A stretch of 64,000 nucleotides of DNA from Pseudomonadota bacterium (GTDB taxonomy: Bacteria; Pseudomonadota; Alphaproteobacteria; Reyranellales; Reyranellaceae): assembly GCA_018242505.1 (NCBI GenBank), contig JAFEBU010000017.1, positions 1 to 64,000 on the forward strand, written 5' to 3'. Positions within the stretch are counted from its first letter, which is position 1; each line of letters starts with the position of its first letter. Positions 8,338 through 16,676 of the stretch are shown piece after piece. The notes beneath the pieces are model-generated. The model was not told the DNA's origin, did no database searches, and saw only the letters and a list, made by a program, of their open reading frames with translations. The position numbers and the translations under genes are program-made.

Positions 8338-9101
8338 GATCTCCCCCAAACGAGAACGGCAGACTTGCGTGGAATGTCGAGACGATGGCCTTCGGAATGT
8401 GCCTTCGCCTGCGCTTCGAGATGGCGAACGAGCATGGCGCGGCGCGCGTCCGACATGGCCCAGCCCAGCCGATCGGCGAGCCATGCGGAGAGACGCGTGA
8501 GATCCCGCACGATGCCGGTGAAGGTCCAGGACGCGAAGGCGAAGGCGTCCGGCCGCATCGACGCCGGCAGGCGATCGAGCACGAGATCGACACCCGGCGT
8601 CTCGTCCTCGCCGTGCCATTCGCGCGGCAGACAGCCGGCGAAGCAGATGCCGCGCGGCCCCGCCTGCGCCGGCACGATCCACACGACGGTGCGCCGCGCC
8701 CAACGCCGGCAGCGCGCAAGGAAGCGCTCGCTGTCGAACAGCGCCGGCGTGGTCGCGGCCAGCACCGTATCATGTGCGGCAGTGGCGACGTCGGCCTGTT
8801 CCCAGCCTTGCGCCACGATCCGCGGCGGCTGCGGCAAGGCCGCCAGCCTGGAGCGCATCGCCGGCGACGGCTCGATTGCGGTCCAGGGACAGGACGGCTT
8901 GCGGAGCGCGGCGCCGAGCTGGCCACCGCCTGCGCCGACATCGAGCAGGGCGCCGATCGGCGGCGCGAGCCGGCGCACCACGGGCGCGACGTGCATCACA
9001 TAGTCGGAACTGTCGATTGCCGCAGCGTAGAGCTCGAGCGGATCGATGGAATCGGCAGGGGTTGAGGGCGGAGCAGACACGACGGACTCGCGGCACAACA
9101 T
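8334..9101 (-). CDS. Class I SAM-dependent methyltransferase-like protein
   Basis: A 255-residue protein with a glycine-rich SAM motif (LLDVGAGGGQLGAAL, near residues 52-66) followed by an acidic residue in WTAIEPSPAMRSRL. The C-terminal part is Trp/Arg-rich and its substrate is unknown. It is the first gene after the cobalamin riboswitch and overlaps the receptor start, so it is co-expressed with B12 uptake. A role in corrinoid handling is inference; methylation of something unrelated is equally possible. GTG codons near residue 7 are alternative starts. Confidence 0.75.
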   Translation of the reverse strand: MLCRESVVSAPPSTPADSIDPLELYAAAIDSSDYVMHVAPVVRRLAPPIGALLDVGAGGGQLGAALRKPSCPWTAIEPSPAMRSRLAALPQPPRIVAQGWEQADVATAAHDTVLAATTPALFDSERFLARCRRWARRTVVWIVPAQAGPRGICFAGCLPREWHGEDETPGVDLVLDRLPASMRPDAFAFASWTFTGIVRDLTRLSAWLADRLGWAMSDARRAMLVRHLEAQAKAHSEGHRLDIPRKSAVLVWGRS

Positions 9102-9204
9102 CCGTCACCGCGAACTGTCGACCGTCCGCGCCACCCGATCGCAGGCGACGACGAGCCAATCTTCCCACCGGGACACCCCGCCCGATGCGTTCGCGCGTGA
9201 CCGC

Positions 9205-9375
9205 GGCGTGTGGCAGGTCTCCTGGCTCGCGGGTCCTTGCTCTCGACCACCTTCCCGGAACGATCAGCGCTCCAGTGGCATCACAGTCGAGCGCTCACCG
9301 CTCACAGTTGCGGGGGCAGCCGCGGCATTCACCGCGTTCCCTTTTCATCCCTTGCGGGAACCACGGCCGGAAAAC
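9205..9375 (-). promoter_or_regulatory. Cobalamin (adenosylcobalamin) riboswitch
   Basis: Read on the minus strand, the segment carries the conserved elements in order: GGTTCCCGCAAGGGA with GAAAAGGGAA, then GGTGAATGCCGCGGCTGCCC, the CCCGCAACTGTGAGCGG core, and finally the B12 box AGCCAGGAGACCTGCC (complement of 9212-9227). Spacing and order match the standard cobalamin riboswitch. It lies about 100 nt before the methyltransferase gene and should repress the whole uptake operon when B12 is plentiful. Confidence 0.93.
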
Positions 9376-9476
9376 TGGCAGCGCTCGTGCGGATCGTCAA
9401 GCCAATCGGGATTGCTTTGACGAACAACGTTGCCTTCGGGCATCGCTCGGCAAACAATGGGTGGATGGAGGCAGAC

Positions 9477-10073
9477 ATGATCGATCATTCCCGACGGCTG
9501 ATCGTCTCGGCCACGTTCGCGAGCGTGGCCGGATTGTTGGCGTTCGGCACAAATCACGGCGCGTACGCGCAGGCGCCGCGACCGCAGATCAACGCCGTGC
9601 CACAGCCGATGCCCAACGAGCCCGCCTTCCGCGATCCCAAGACCGGCCAGGTCTGGACGCCGGCCAATGTTGGCGAGGACGGCAAGCCGCTCGGCCCCAA
9701 TGAGCGCGCCTTCGATCCGAGCAAGCAGGTCGCCACCGCGCGAGGCTCGGTCGACCAGACGGTGCCCACGCGCCATGTCGGCACCGTGCCGATCACGGCC
9801 GGCCCGACGGTGCCTCTGGTGGAGATCGATCATATCTCGCTGAACGTCGTGCCGGGCCGGCGCTGGCGCGCCGTGCTGTATCTCAACAACAACTCGGCCA
9901 GCACTTTTTCCCCGATCATCGCCTGCCAATTCGACAACGGCGGGCACCCTGTCGAGCGCACGCGCGGCCTGCTGCCGCCGACGGCCGGCGGCGAGCGCGT
10001 CGGCATGGTGATCTACGGCCCGCGCAGCCAGACCTTCGTCGATTCGGTCCAGTGCCGCGTCGACTCGCCGTAG
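9477..10073 (+). CDS. Exported protein of unknown function
   Basis: Starts at ATG 9477 behind GGAGG at 9467-9471. The 198 residues open with a signal peptide (hydrophobic SATFASVAGLLAFGT, cleavage near AYAQA). The mature protein has a Pro-rich front (PRPQINAVPQPMPNEPAF) and a C-terminal half that looks like a beta-sandwich (WRAVLYLNNNSASTFSP, then RVGMVIYGPRSQTFVDSVQC) with two Cys that could pair. It is probably periplasmic. No family recognised. Confidence 0.75.
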   Translation: MIDHSRRLIVSATFASVAGLLAFGTNHGAYAQAPRPQINAVPQPMPNEPAFRDPKTGQVWTPANVGEDGKPLGPNERAFDPSKQVATARGSVDQTVPTRHVGTVPITAGPTVPLVEIDHISLNVVPGRRWRAVLYLNNNSASTFSPIIACQFDNGGHPVERTRGLLPPTAGGERVGMVIYGPRSQTFVDSVQCRVDSP

Positions 10074-10083
10074 GCCTTCGATC

Positions 10084-10734
10084 ATGCATGCGATGACCGT
10101 CCTTCTGCCGGTGTTCGGCATCTTCATCCCGGCCCTGATCCTGCCGGGTCCGGATTTCGTGGCCGTGGTGCGTTCCTCGATCACGCGCGGCACGCGTGGC
10201 GGGCTCTTGACGACGCTCGGCGTCTCGACCGGCCTCGGCCTCTATGCGACGCTGAGCCTTCTCGGCCTCTCGACCATCCTGGTCGAATACCAGTGGCTCA
10301 CCTGGACCGTGCGTGTTCTGGGCGGCGCCTACCTTGTCTATCTCGGCATCCGGCTCCTGCGCGCCAAGCCCGATGCAGCGATGGGCGACGACGGGCCGCG
10401 CGGCGACCTGGCTCCCGGCAAGATCCGCGGCAACGCGCTTGTGTTCGGCTTCCTGGTGACGCTCACCAATCCCAAGGCGATCGTGCTGTTCGCCAGCGTG
10501 TTCGCGACGGCCGTCACCGCCAGCACGCCCGGCTGGCTGATGGTGCTGATGATCGCACTCGTGGTGGCGAGCGCGCTCGGCTGGTACTCGATCGTCTCGC
10601 TCTTCATGTCGTCGGCGCCGGTGATGCGCCGCTTTGCCAGGATGCGTCACTGGATCGAACGCGCCGCCGGCATCTCGTTCGTGCTGATCGGCGGCCGCAT
10701 CCTCGCCGACGCCGGCAGGCCGGTTGGCGCATAA
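10084..10734 (+). CDS. LysE/RhtB-family amino-acid exporter
   Basis: A 216-residue inner-membrane protein with five or six hydrophobic segments. The family signature is clear: PGPDFVAVVRSSITRGTRGG near residues 20-39, GGAYLVYLGIRLLRA near 80, and GFLVTLTNPKAIVLFASVF near 122. Members export amino acids or related solutes using the proton gradient. It begins 11 bp after the previous gene, so the two may be cotranscribed. The substrate cannot be predicted. Confidence 0.9.
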   Translation: MHAMTVLLPVFGIFIPALILPGPDFVAVVRSSITRGTRGGLLTTLGVSTGLGLYATLSLLGLSTILVEYQWLTWTVRVLGGAYLVYLGIRLLRAKPDAAMGDDGPRGDLAPGKIRGNALVFGFLVTLTNPKAIVLFASVFATAVTASTPGWLMVLMIALVVASALGWYSIVSLFMSSAPVMRRFARMRHWIERAAGISFVLIGGRILADAGRPVGA

Positions 10735-10843
10735 TACCTCTCCGCTCCTCATACGGACCCAAAGACGTCCGAAAGTCGCGAGACAAATCCGTCGGATCGA
10801 GAAATCATCCAGAGGCAAGGGAAAGACCCTGGAAGGAGTAGCG

Positions 10844-11326
10844 ATGCCGAACGGAAGGGCCGTCAAAAGCTATGGGACCGTGAGCGCCGACAAGCGCAAG
10901 GAGATGACCGGCCTGGAATTCGTCCAGGGACTCGCCGACGGCACGCTGCCGCTCAACACCATCGCCAGGACCCTGGGTTACGATGTCGTCGAGGCGGAAA
11001 AAGGACGTGTCGTCGTCACGGCCGAACCGAAGGACACCCATCTCAATCCGTCGGGCACGGTGCATGGCGGCCTCGCCGCCACCATGCTCGACAGCTGCAT
11101 GGGGCTCGCCATCCAGTCGACGCTGGACAAGGGCATGGGCTCGACGACGCTCGAGTTCAAGATCTCGTTCGTGCGCCCGATCACGCCCCAGACCGGGCCG
11201 ATCCGGGCCGAGGGCATCGTCATCAACTGCGGCCGCCGCGTCGGCACCGCCGAAGGTCGCGTGACCGACAGGGACGGCCGCCTGCTCGTCCACGGCACGA
11301 CGACCTGCCTCATCTTCGAGAGCTGA
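10844..11326 (+). CDS. PaaI-type hotdog thioesterase
   Basis: The start is ATG 10844, with GGAAGGAG ideally placed before it. The 160-residue protein has the hotdog thioesterase core: HLNPSGTVHGGLAATMLDSCMG (the HGG loop and catalytic Asp, near residues 66-87), TTLEFKISFVRPI, and the C-terminal strand LVHGTTTCLIF. Such enzymes hydrolyse aryl- or acyl-CoA thioesters and rescue stalled CoA pools. The substrate is not predictable. Confidence 0.9.
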   Translation: MPNGRAVKSYGTVSADKRKEMTGLEFVQGLADGTLPLNTIARTLGYDVVEAEKGRVVVTAEPKDTHLNPSGTVHGGLAATMLDSCMGLAIQSTLDKGMGSTTLEFKISFVRPITPQTGPIRAEGIVINCGRRVGTAEGRVTDRDGRLLVHGTTTCLIFES

Positions 11327-11342
11327 GCACCCGGCCGGGGCG

Positions 11343-12113
11343 CTAGGGCGCACTCCCCTGGCGGAGGTCGGGATTTTCGACCGCTGTGACGGGGAACCTG
11401 TAAGGGCGGTAATTGGGATCGAGCAGGTCGTTGTTCATCCCTGGAAATTTACGCTGCCATCCCTGATTGCAGGCCAGGCTGCCAAGGCGGCAATGGGGCT
11501 CGACTTGCATTGCAAGGCCGAGCGTATTGGCGACCGAGTTGCTGTTCTGGATCTGGCCACCGCTCGCGCTGCCCAGCTCGTAGGCAGGATCGTGAGCTTT
11601 GTAGTCGAAGTCCTTCTTGTTGATTTGGTCGGCGGCCGTCAAGGCTCTGCGCCAGAGGCCTTGCACGATGTCACGATAGCTTCCGGTCAAGGCGTTACCG
11701 ATGAGCTGCTGCCCCCCGCCCAAATAATGATCATTGGTGTTGGTCTGGTATTTGAGATTCCGCCACCGCAAACCCACCAACGCACTCCCGTCCCTGCCCA
11801 TCGAGGTTATCTCGCCGGTATTTCGGTCGTAAGCCAGCCCATGCAGCTCCTCACGAACGCGCCCTTGCGGATCGATGAGCACCGGGTAAGCGTGGCCGCG
11901 ATGCGCTATCGGATGATAGTAATAGTCGATGCTCCATTCGCCGTCTTCATTGTCTGGCAACTGATCATTGCGCGGCGCCTGCAGACTGCCGCTCGCCATT
12001 TTGGATAGATCCACGTCTTGCGATGGCCTGCCGGGATGGGCAGGTGTCGGGAACGTGTTGGGCGGCGCGTCCGGGTGCGTGTCGCCATAGGACAGATCAT
12101 TCGGGTTGGGCAT
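11343..12113 (-). CDS. Hypothetical protein with a possible permuted NlpC/P60-like motif
   Basis: A 256-residue protein without a signal peptide, with GAGG upstream of ATG 12113. It is less GC-rich than its surroundings, suggesting transfer. Two visible points recall permuted papain-like (NlpC/P60) amidases: His in HRGHAYPVLIDPQGRV near residue 72, and QIQNSNSVANTLGLAM near 195, where such enzymes usually have Asn-Cys. Here Ser replaces Cys, so it would be inactive or use Ser. It may be an effector-like protein; this is weak inference. Confidence 0.6.
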   Translation of the reverse strand: MPNPNDLSYGDTHPDAPPNTFPTPAHPGRPSQDVDLSKMASGSLQAPRNDQLPDNEDGEWSIDYYYHPIAHRGHAYPVLIDPQGRVREELHGLAYDRNTGEITSMGRDGSALVGLRWRNLKYQTNTNDHYLGGGQQLIGNALTGSYRDIVQGLWRRALTAADQINKKDFDYKAHDPAYELGSASGGQIQNSNSVANTLGLAMQVEPHCRLGSLACNQGWQRKFPGMNNDLLDPNYRPYRFPVTAVENPDLRQGSAP

Positions 12114-12191
12114 GCCGAGCCTCGCTGTTGGGAGCCATCGGCCTCTTCCTCTAAGAATTTAGGAACTGGAACGTCAAGTTCCCCCGACAAC

Positions 12192-12220
12192 TTTACAATC
12201 ATTCAGTGAAATTCTAGTAT
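12192..12220 (+). promoter_or_regulatory. Sigma-70-like promoter for the WG-repeat gene
   Basis: TTTACA (12192-12197), a 17-bp spacer, then TAGTAT (12215-12220), within an AT-rich island between two divergent genes. The gene start follows 29 bp after the -10 box with AGGA before it. This is close to the vegetative consensus and is unusually easy to see in this GC-rich window. Confidence 0.5.
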
Positions 12221-12248
12221 CTTATACAATCCATAGGAACATCCCCCA

Positions 12249-13748
12249 ATGCGGATCAAGACTGCCGTTGTCCTCGCGCTGCTGTCGCTCACGCTCGCAA
12301 TGCCCGCGATGGCGGACGACCGGGCGCTCTATCCCTACTGCTTCGTTTCGGACACGCCCGACGGCAACCTCGCCTTCAAGTTCGAGGTTTCGCATCAGCG
12401 GGCGCAGGAGGCTGCCGCCAAAGGCATCAAGGTGCAAGGGCCGCGCTATTATTGCGGCTACATCGATCTCGGCGGCGCCTGGGTGATCAAGCCCCAGTTC
12501 GTTTCGGCCACGCCGTTCTCGGAAGGCCTGGCTGCAATTGAAGCCGATGGAGGCCGGTGGGGCTTCGTCGACAAGGCCGGCAACTTGGCGATCCGGCCGC
12601 AGTTCGTTTCGGTCAAGCGTTTCTCCGACGGTCTGGCCGCCGTCGAAGTCACCAAGGGAAGCTGGGGTTACATCGACCGGAAGGGCGCCATCACGATCGG
12701 CCCCGGGCTGGAAACCAACGCCGCCGAAGAGCTCTCGCCCTTTCGCAACGGTCTCGCCCTCGGGTCAACGGGCGACGATCCCTACCGCCGGAAACTGGGC
12801 GTTCGCGACAAGACCGGGAAATGGGTCGTGAAACCGGAGTACAACGATATCAGCTTGAGTGACGACGGGCCGATCGTGCTCCGCCTCAATCAAGGCCCGC
12901 GGGAAGCCCCGCATGTTTTTATTGTCACGCGCACCGGCAAACCGATTCACGCCGGTTGGTTCCGGGCGGCAGAAGGTGGATCGATTAACTTTCTCCTCGT
13001 CAGTCCCGACTACGACGATGGGACGCGCAAAGGCAAATGGGGCTTGTTCGACCCAACCGGCAAAACGCCGTTGAGGGAGGAGTTCGACGGTGTCGGCGCC
13101 ATTTCCCACGAATATGCCGCGGTGGCGAAGGGGGACAAGTGGGGATTGATCGACCGAAAAGGGCAGTTCGTCGTGCCGCCGATTTATGCGGCCGTCGGAG
13201 AATTCAGTGAAGGATGGGTCGGCGTCGTGAAAGGAGATGGCAAATCCACCTGGGATGCATTTTACGTAAACCTGAAAGGCGAACGACTCGATATCGAGAA
13301 GGCAGCGGTCGTGCCGAGGGACATACCATGGCTTCCCGGTCAGTTTCGCGAAGGTATGGCCGCCGCAGGAGGCTGCGCCGGTCTTGCCTATATCAACACG
13401 ACAGGAAGAATCGCCTTCCCGTGCCAACCGAGAATCACCGGCGGACTGGCCTATTTTCGTTTCGGCATCAGGCCCGCCGAACAACTCCCAAACCCTCGCA
13501 TGGAGTTGCCCAAGACTGGGCCGACGCGTGTTCTTCTCGGTTACATCGACAAGACCGGGCGATGGGTAATCGGGCCCTTCCTGAACGTCACCAATCGGCA
13601 GCCTGTCGATGCAAATCTCGTCAATTTCTCCTTCTACGACGACAGGCCCGAGCTGCCCTATCGCTACTATCGTCATGATGGCACTGAATTGGTGCCGCCG
13701 GGCGTGAAGCCGAGGCCGATCGTCGATGTCAGGCCGTACCTGCAGTAA
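12249..13748 (+). CDS. Exported WG-repeat protein
   Basis: A 499-residue protein with a clean signal peptide (MRIKTAVVLALLSLTLAMPAMA). The mature part is built of WG repeats: GGRWGFVDKAGNLAIRPQF, KGSWGYIDRKGAITIG, KGKWGLFDPTGKTPL, GDKWGLIDRKGQFVVPP and a terminal LLGYIDKTGRWVIGPF. WG repeats form a beta-propeller-like surface and are usually extracytoplasmic binding modules. The two conserved pairs of Cys could be disulfides. The biological role is unknown. Confidence 0.88.
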   Translation: MRIKTAVVLALLSLTLAMPAMADDRALYPYCFVSDTPDGNLAFKFEVSHQRAQEAAAKGIKVQGPRYYCGYIDLGGAWVIKPQFVSATPFSEGLAAIEADGGRWGFVDKAGNLAIRPQFVSVKRFSDGLAAVEVTKGSWGYIDRKGAITIGPGLETNAAEELSPFRNGLALGSTGDDPYRRKLGVRDKTGKWVVKPEYNDISLSDDGPIVLRLNQGPREAPHVFIVTRTGKPIHAGWFRAAEGGSINFLLVSPDYDDGTRKGKWGLFDPTGKTPLREEFDGVGAISHEYAAVAKGDKWGLIDRKGQFVVPPIYAAVGEFSEGWVGVVKGDGKSTWDAFYVNLKGERLDIEKAAVVPRDIPWLPGQFREGMAAAGGCAGLAYINTTGRIAFPCQPRITGGLAYFRFGIRPAEQLPNPRMELPKTGPTRVLLGYIDKTGRWVIGPFLNVTNRQPVDANLVNFSFYDDRPELPYRYYRHDGTELVPPGVKPRPIVDVRPYLQ

Positions 13749-13757
13749 TCGCCGCGG

Positions 13758-14243
13758 TCACGGCGACGATTGCAATTGCACCGGAGGCCGCTTCCAGTAG
13801 GTGAGCACCCTCACCGCGGATCCCGGCCCGACATACACCATTGTCTCGATCTTCCCCATGGCCTGTCGGCGCCCGTCTACTTCGGGCATTTCCGCGGAGC
13901 TCGCATACCCCGTCTCGACCTTGCCGCAGGTCTGGCACTCCCTGCAGCCAGGAGGCTCCCGGCGCGAGACACAGCGAAAGCCCGAGTCCTCCAATATCGA
14001 CGCGACGATGTCCGCGTCGCTTTGATCCGGCGTCTTGCTCCGCCGACGTTCGACAGTCATTTTGAGACTTTGCGCCATCCGGGGATCTTCTGCCCACGTA
14101 TTGATCGGCGGACGATAGTCGAAGGTCTGGCGGTTCCAGGAGTAGCTGTGCGAAATCTCGTACGGCCGAAGGGGATAACACCCGACGAGGTTCGCGGCCG
14201 CGGCGGCCGCCAGGATGGATAGCAAACGTTTGGACCTGACCAT
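13758..14243 (-). CDS. Lipoprotein, hypothetical
   Basis: A 161-residue protein with a lipoprotein signal (KRLLSILAAAAAANLVGC, lipobox Cys at residue 22). The mature part contains a Cys-rich stretch, CVSRREPPGCRECQTCG, near residues 91-107, which could bind metal or form disulfides, and a short C-terminal strand segment. It is convergent with the WG-repeat gene, ending 10 bp from it. No family recognised. Confidence 0.75.
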   Translation of the reverse strand: MVRSKRLLSILAAAAAANLVGCYPLRPYEISHSYSWNRQTFDYRPPINTWAEDPRMAQSLKMTVERRRSKTPDQSDADIVASILEDSGFRCVSRREPPGCRECQTCGKVETGYASSAEMPEVDGRRQAMGKIETMVYVGPGSAVRVLTYWKRPPVQLQSSP

Positions 14244-14319
14244 TCGCGCCGCAACCTCTCAGTTGACGCTCAATCTAGCCGATAGATTTCTCCATTCAAC
14301 CTACTAATAGTTGTGGTCT

Positions 14320-15777
14320 CTACACGATCCCTCGCTTCAAGCGTGAGAAATCGACCGCGCGCGTCCATTGCTTCAGGACCGGCTGCGCGAAGGTCAACGC
14401 GAAGGCGTCGGCGTCGTCGGGCGAGTAGCCGAGCTTCAGCTTCACCTGCTCCTTGGGTTCGAGCAGGAGCTGGTCGCCGCGGAAGCTGTAGGTGGTCTGC
14501 GTCAGCGCGGCGGCGAGTTCGGCGAGGCCGGGCGTGTTGCGCCCCGGCAGCGCGCCGCCTGCCTTGATCCATTCGACCGCCTCGAAATACATCTCGGCGC
14601 GCTTGTTGGCGTACTTGGCGGCATCGTTGGCCGATTGCGCGAAGCCGATGCCGATCGGCGAGCGGCCGAGCAGGCGGAGATTGTCGATCCACGCCGCGCC
14701 GAAGCCGCCGGTGTCGTCGATGAACACGGCGTCGGCCTGCCAGTCCATCCATTTGCGCGCGACGGCGCCTGCGCCCTGCGGGCCGTCGAGGTTGCGCAGC
14801 CGCACCGGCGGAAAGGCCTGCAGCCCCTGGCGCGGGAAGATCACCGAAGCATCGTCGCCGAAGCGTGCGACGTCGACGCCCAGCACGCGCCCGGCATCGT
14901 CGTAGGCCGCGGCCTCATAGCGCCGCTCCATCGCATCGGCGATCTCGTCCGGCCCGATCAGCGCGTTGAGCGATCCCGGCGGAAAGCGGCCGAACACGTT
15001 CACCAGCACCCAGGGATTGTCGCGGCCGTATTTCTGGATCTGCTCGCGTGCCCATTCGGACTTCACACGCGGCGTGCGCCTGGGGTCGTCGGGATCGGCA
15101 GTGATCTCGGTGAGATGCCACAGCGCGCGCTCCGACGTGCAGGCCCGCCACAGCGGACCTTCGAGATGCGTCGGGTTGCCGGCCTGCACGATGTGGCCCT
15201 CGACGCAGCTTGCGAGCGCCGCCTCGGCCGAGGCCATGACGGCATCGGGAATGCCGCCCGACTCGTCGAGGATGAACAGGATGTAGTCGGCATGCAGCCC
15301 CGCCAGCGCCTGACCCTGCGCCTGGCTGTCGGCGCTGCGCGTCCACGAGCGCGCCGACATCCACCAGGTCTCGGGAAACTCGCGCGCGAAGATGCGGTTC
15401 TTGGTCCATTCGAAGGTGGCCTGCAGGAGCGGCGAACGCTGGCGCCACTTCGCCATCTCGGCCCAGAGATTGTCGGCGAGATTGTCGGACGAGATCGAGA
15501 TCGCGGCGATCTTGGGATGCGGGCGCGTCAGCAGGAAGTTCCACCCCAGCCACGCCTCGACCGCAGTCTTGCCCGGCCCCTTGCAGGCTTTCATTGCGAG
15601 CCGCTGCCGATGGGGGAATGCGGCGAGCACCTCGTCCTGCCAGGCGTCGGGCGTGACGCCCAACACCTCGCGCACGAAGACCTGCGGCTTCTCCCGCCAC
15701 AGCCGGATCTTGTCCGCCGCCGCTTCGGCGCGACTGAGGATCGGGCGCCCGGTACGGCTGGCTGCACGCGCCGTCAT
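14320..15777 (-). CDS. Phage terminase large subunit (ATPase-nuclease)
   Basis: A 485-residue protein with terminase large-subunit architecture. The N-terminal ATPase has Walker A ACKGPGKT (Lys70) and Walker B ILFILDE (Asp171, Glu172). The C-terminal nuclease of RNase H fold shows VLGVDVARFGDD (Asp302), VFIDDTGG (Asp354) and SPDDADAFALTF. It packages phage DNA and cuts concatemers. All key residues look intact. Only the small-subunit gene accompanies it; no portal, capsid or tail gene is present, so this is a prophage remnant or a retained pair. Confidence 0.88.
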   Translation of the reverse strand: MTARAASRTGRPILSRAEAAADKIRLWREKPQVFVREVLGVTPDAWQDEVLAAFPHRQRLAMKACKGPGKTAVEAWLGWNFLLTRPHPKIAAISISSDNLADNLWAEMAKWRQRSPLLQATFEWTKNRIFAREFPETWWMSARSWTRSADSQAQGQALAGLHADYILFILDESGGIPDAVMASAEAALASCVEGHIVQAGNPTHLEGPLWRACTSERALWHLTEITADPDDPRRTPRVKSEWAREQIQKYGRDNPWVLVNVFGRFPPGSLNALIGPDEIADAMERRYEAAAYDDAGRVLGVDVARFGDDASVIFPRQGLQAFPPVRLRNLDGPQGAGAVARKWMDWQADAVFIDDTGGFGAAWIDNLRLLGRSPIGIGFAQSANDAAKYANKRAEMYFEAVEWIKAGGALPGRNTPGLAELAAALTQTTYSFRGDQLLLEPKEQVKLKLGYSPDDADAFALTFAQPVLKQWTRAVDFSRLKRGIV

Positions 15778-16238
15778 TTGCCCGACCCCGACCGCGGCTT
15801 GAGGCTGCCCAGCACCAGCGCCTCGAGCGGAAACGGACCGCTCGTCCCCTCACCCGCTTCGGGCTTGTCGCCCCACAGGCGCGGCAACGCCTTGGCCAGG
15901 AGCCATTTGCGCGTCTCGATGCGCAATCGCGAGCGCTGGATCGCCTCGGCGTCGGAGCGCGGCTTGCCCTTGTCGTCGATGTAGGTGTCGGCCGAGCGAT
16001 CGTCGGCGATCTCGAGCAGCTCGTCGGCCAGCGTCGCATAGCCGATCTCGCGCGCCCGCCTCATCTCGGCGGCGAAGGCCGGCCGGTCGATCGCCCAGCC
16101 GCGCACCACCTCCTCCGCCGGCAACAACGGATCGCGGCAGATCGTGCGCAGCGTCTCGCCCGCCGCCAAGCGTGCACAGATGGCGGCGGCGATCGTCGAT
16201 TTGAACTGAACAGGTCGCCTTGCCCTGCGCTTCGCCAT
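15774..16238 (-). CDS. Phage terminase small subunit-like DNA-binding protein
   Basis: A 154-residue protein whose N-terminal half looks like a helix-turn-helix (AAAICARLAAGETLRTICRD, then EVVRGWAIDRPAFAAEMRRAREIG), as in small terminase subunits that recognise the packaging site. The middle is a charged helix ending in RLRIETRKWLLAKALPRLWGDK, a block typical of this family. Its stop overlaps the large-subunit start as ATGA, confirming the pair. Confidence 0.8.
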   Translation of the reverse strand: MAKRRARRPVQFKSTIAAAICARLAAGETLRTICRDPLLPAEEVVRGWAIDRPAFAAEMRRAREIGYATLADELLEIADDRSADTYIDDKGKPRSDAEAIQRSRLRIETRKWLLAKALPRLWGDKPEAGEGTSGPFPLEALVLGSLKPRSGSGK

Positions 16239-16318
16239 CTCCCCGATATGCGGAAGTTGGGAAGCGGCGTGTCAAGCGCCGATCGAAGCGCGCGATGAAA
16301 ATCGCGCGCTTCTTTGGA

Positions 16319-16501
16319 TCACGACCGCGGCGCGGGATCGATGGCGAAGTTTGCGGAGGTCAGGGCCGGCGGCGTGTAGGTCGACGCCTCGGCGGTGATG
16401 CTGGCGGCCGGGACGAGCAGCTGCTCCATCGTGGCCGAAAGCGCGCTGGTGGCAGCCAGGCCACCGATCACCCAGATCGAAAGGATTGCAAAAAGTCGCA
16501 T
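16319..16501 (-). CDS. Small exported or membrane protein, copy 1 of a paralogous pair
   Basis: A 60-residue protein starting at ATG 16501 (a TTG 12 bp earlier is possible). It begins MRLFAILSIWVIGGLAATSALSA, a signal peptide or membrane anchor, followed by a short Thr/Pro/Ala-rich tail (YTPPALTSANF). The gene at 21484-21672 encodes the same pattern (MRLLGIFTLWLTVGLIATGL, then AAYVPPKAPPMSFL). The leaders of both genes are also similar. Function unknown; it is probably a small envelope component. Confidence 0.65.
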   Translation of the reverse strand: MRLFAILSIWVIGGLAATSALSATMEQLLVPAASITAEASTYTPPALTSANFAIDPAPRS

Positions 16502-16620
16502 GAGACACCCCAAGTTTCCCGCCGGTCAGCGGAGCGAACCCCTTCGCCCCTTCGCCGGCTCCCACATCAAAACCGACGGGACCCCTCCCGGTCGGCAGGC
16601 ATTTCTATAGCCCATCGCCC
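16502..16620 (-). promoter_or_regulatory. Conserved leader and promoter-like region of small-protein copy 1
   Basis: On the minus strand it carries GGGCGATGGGCTATAG (-10-like CTATAG, complement of 16605-16610), then GGGAGGGGTCCCGTCGG (complement of 16573-16589), and CTTGGGGTGTCTC immediately before the ATG. The same blocks occur in the same order before copy 2 at 21757-21925. Conservation of a non-coding leader implies a function in expression; mechanism unknown. Confidence 0.5.
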
Positions 16621-16676
16621 TGTACGGATTGTGTCTGCGGTGGCTTCGATTTGTTTCAATCGTATCGGGCGCGGTG

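Noticed and set aside
14368..15984. Plus-strand open frame of 538 codons opposite the terminase genes
   Set aside because: Antisense to two recognised phage genes; no motif or ribosome site.
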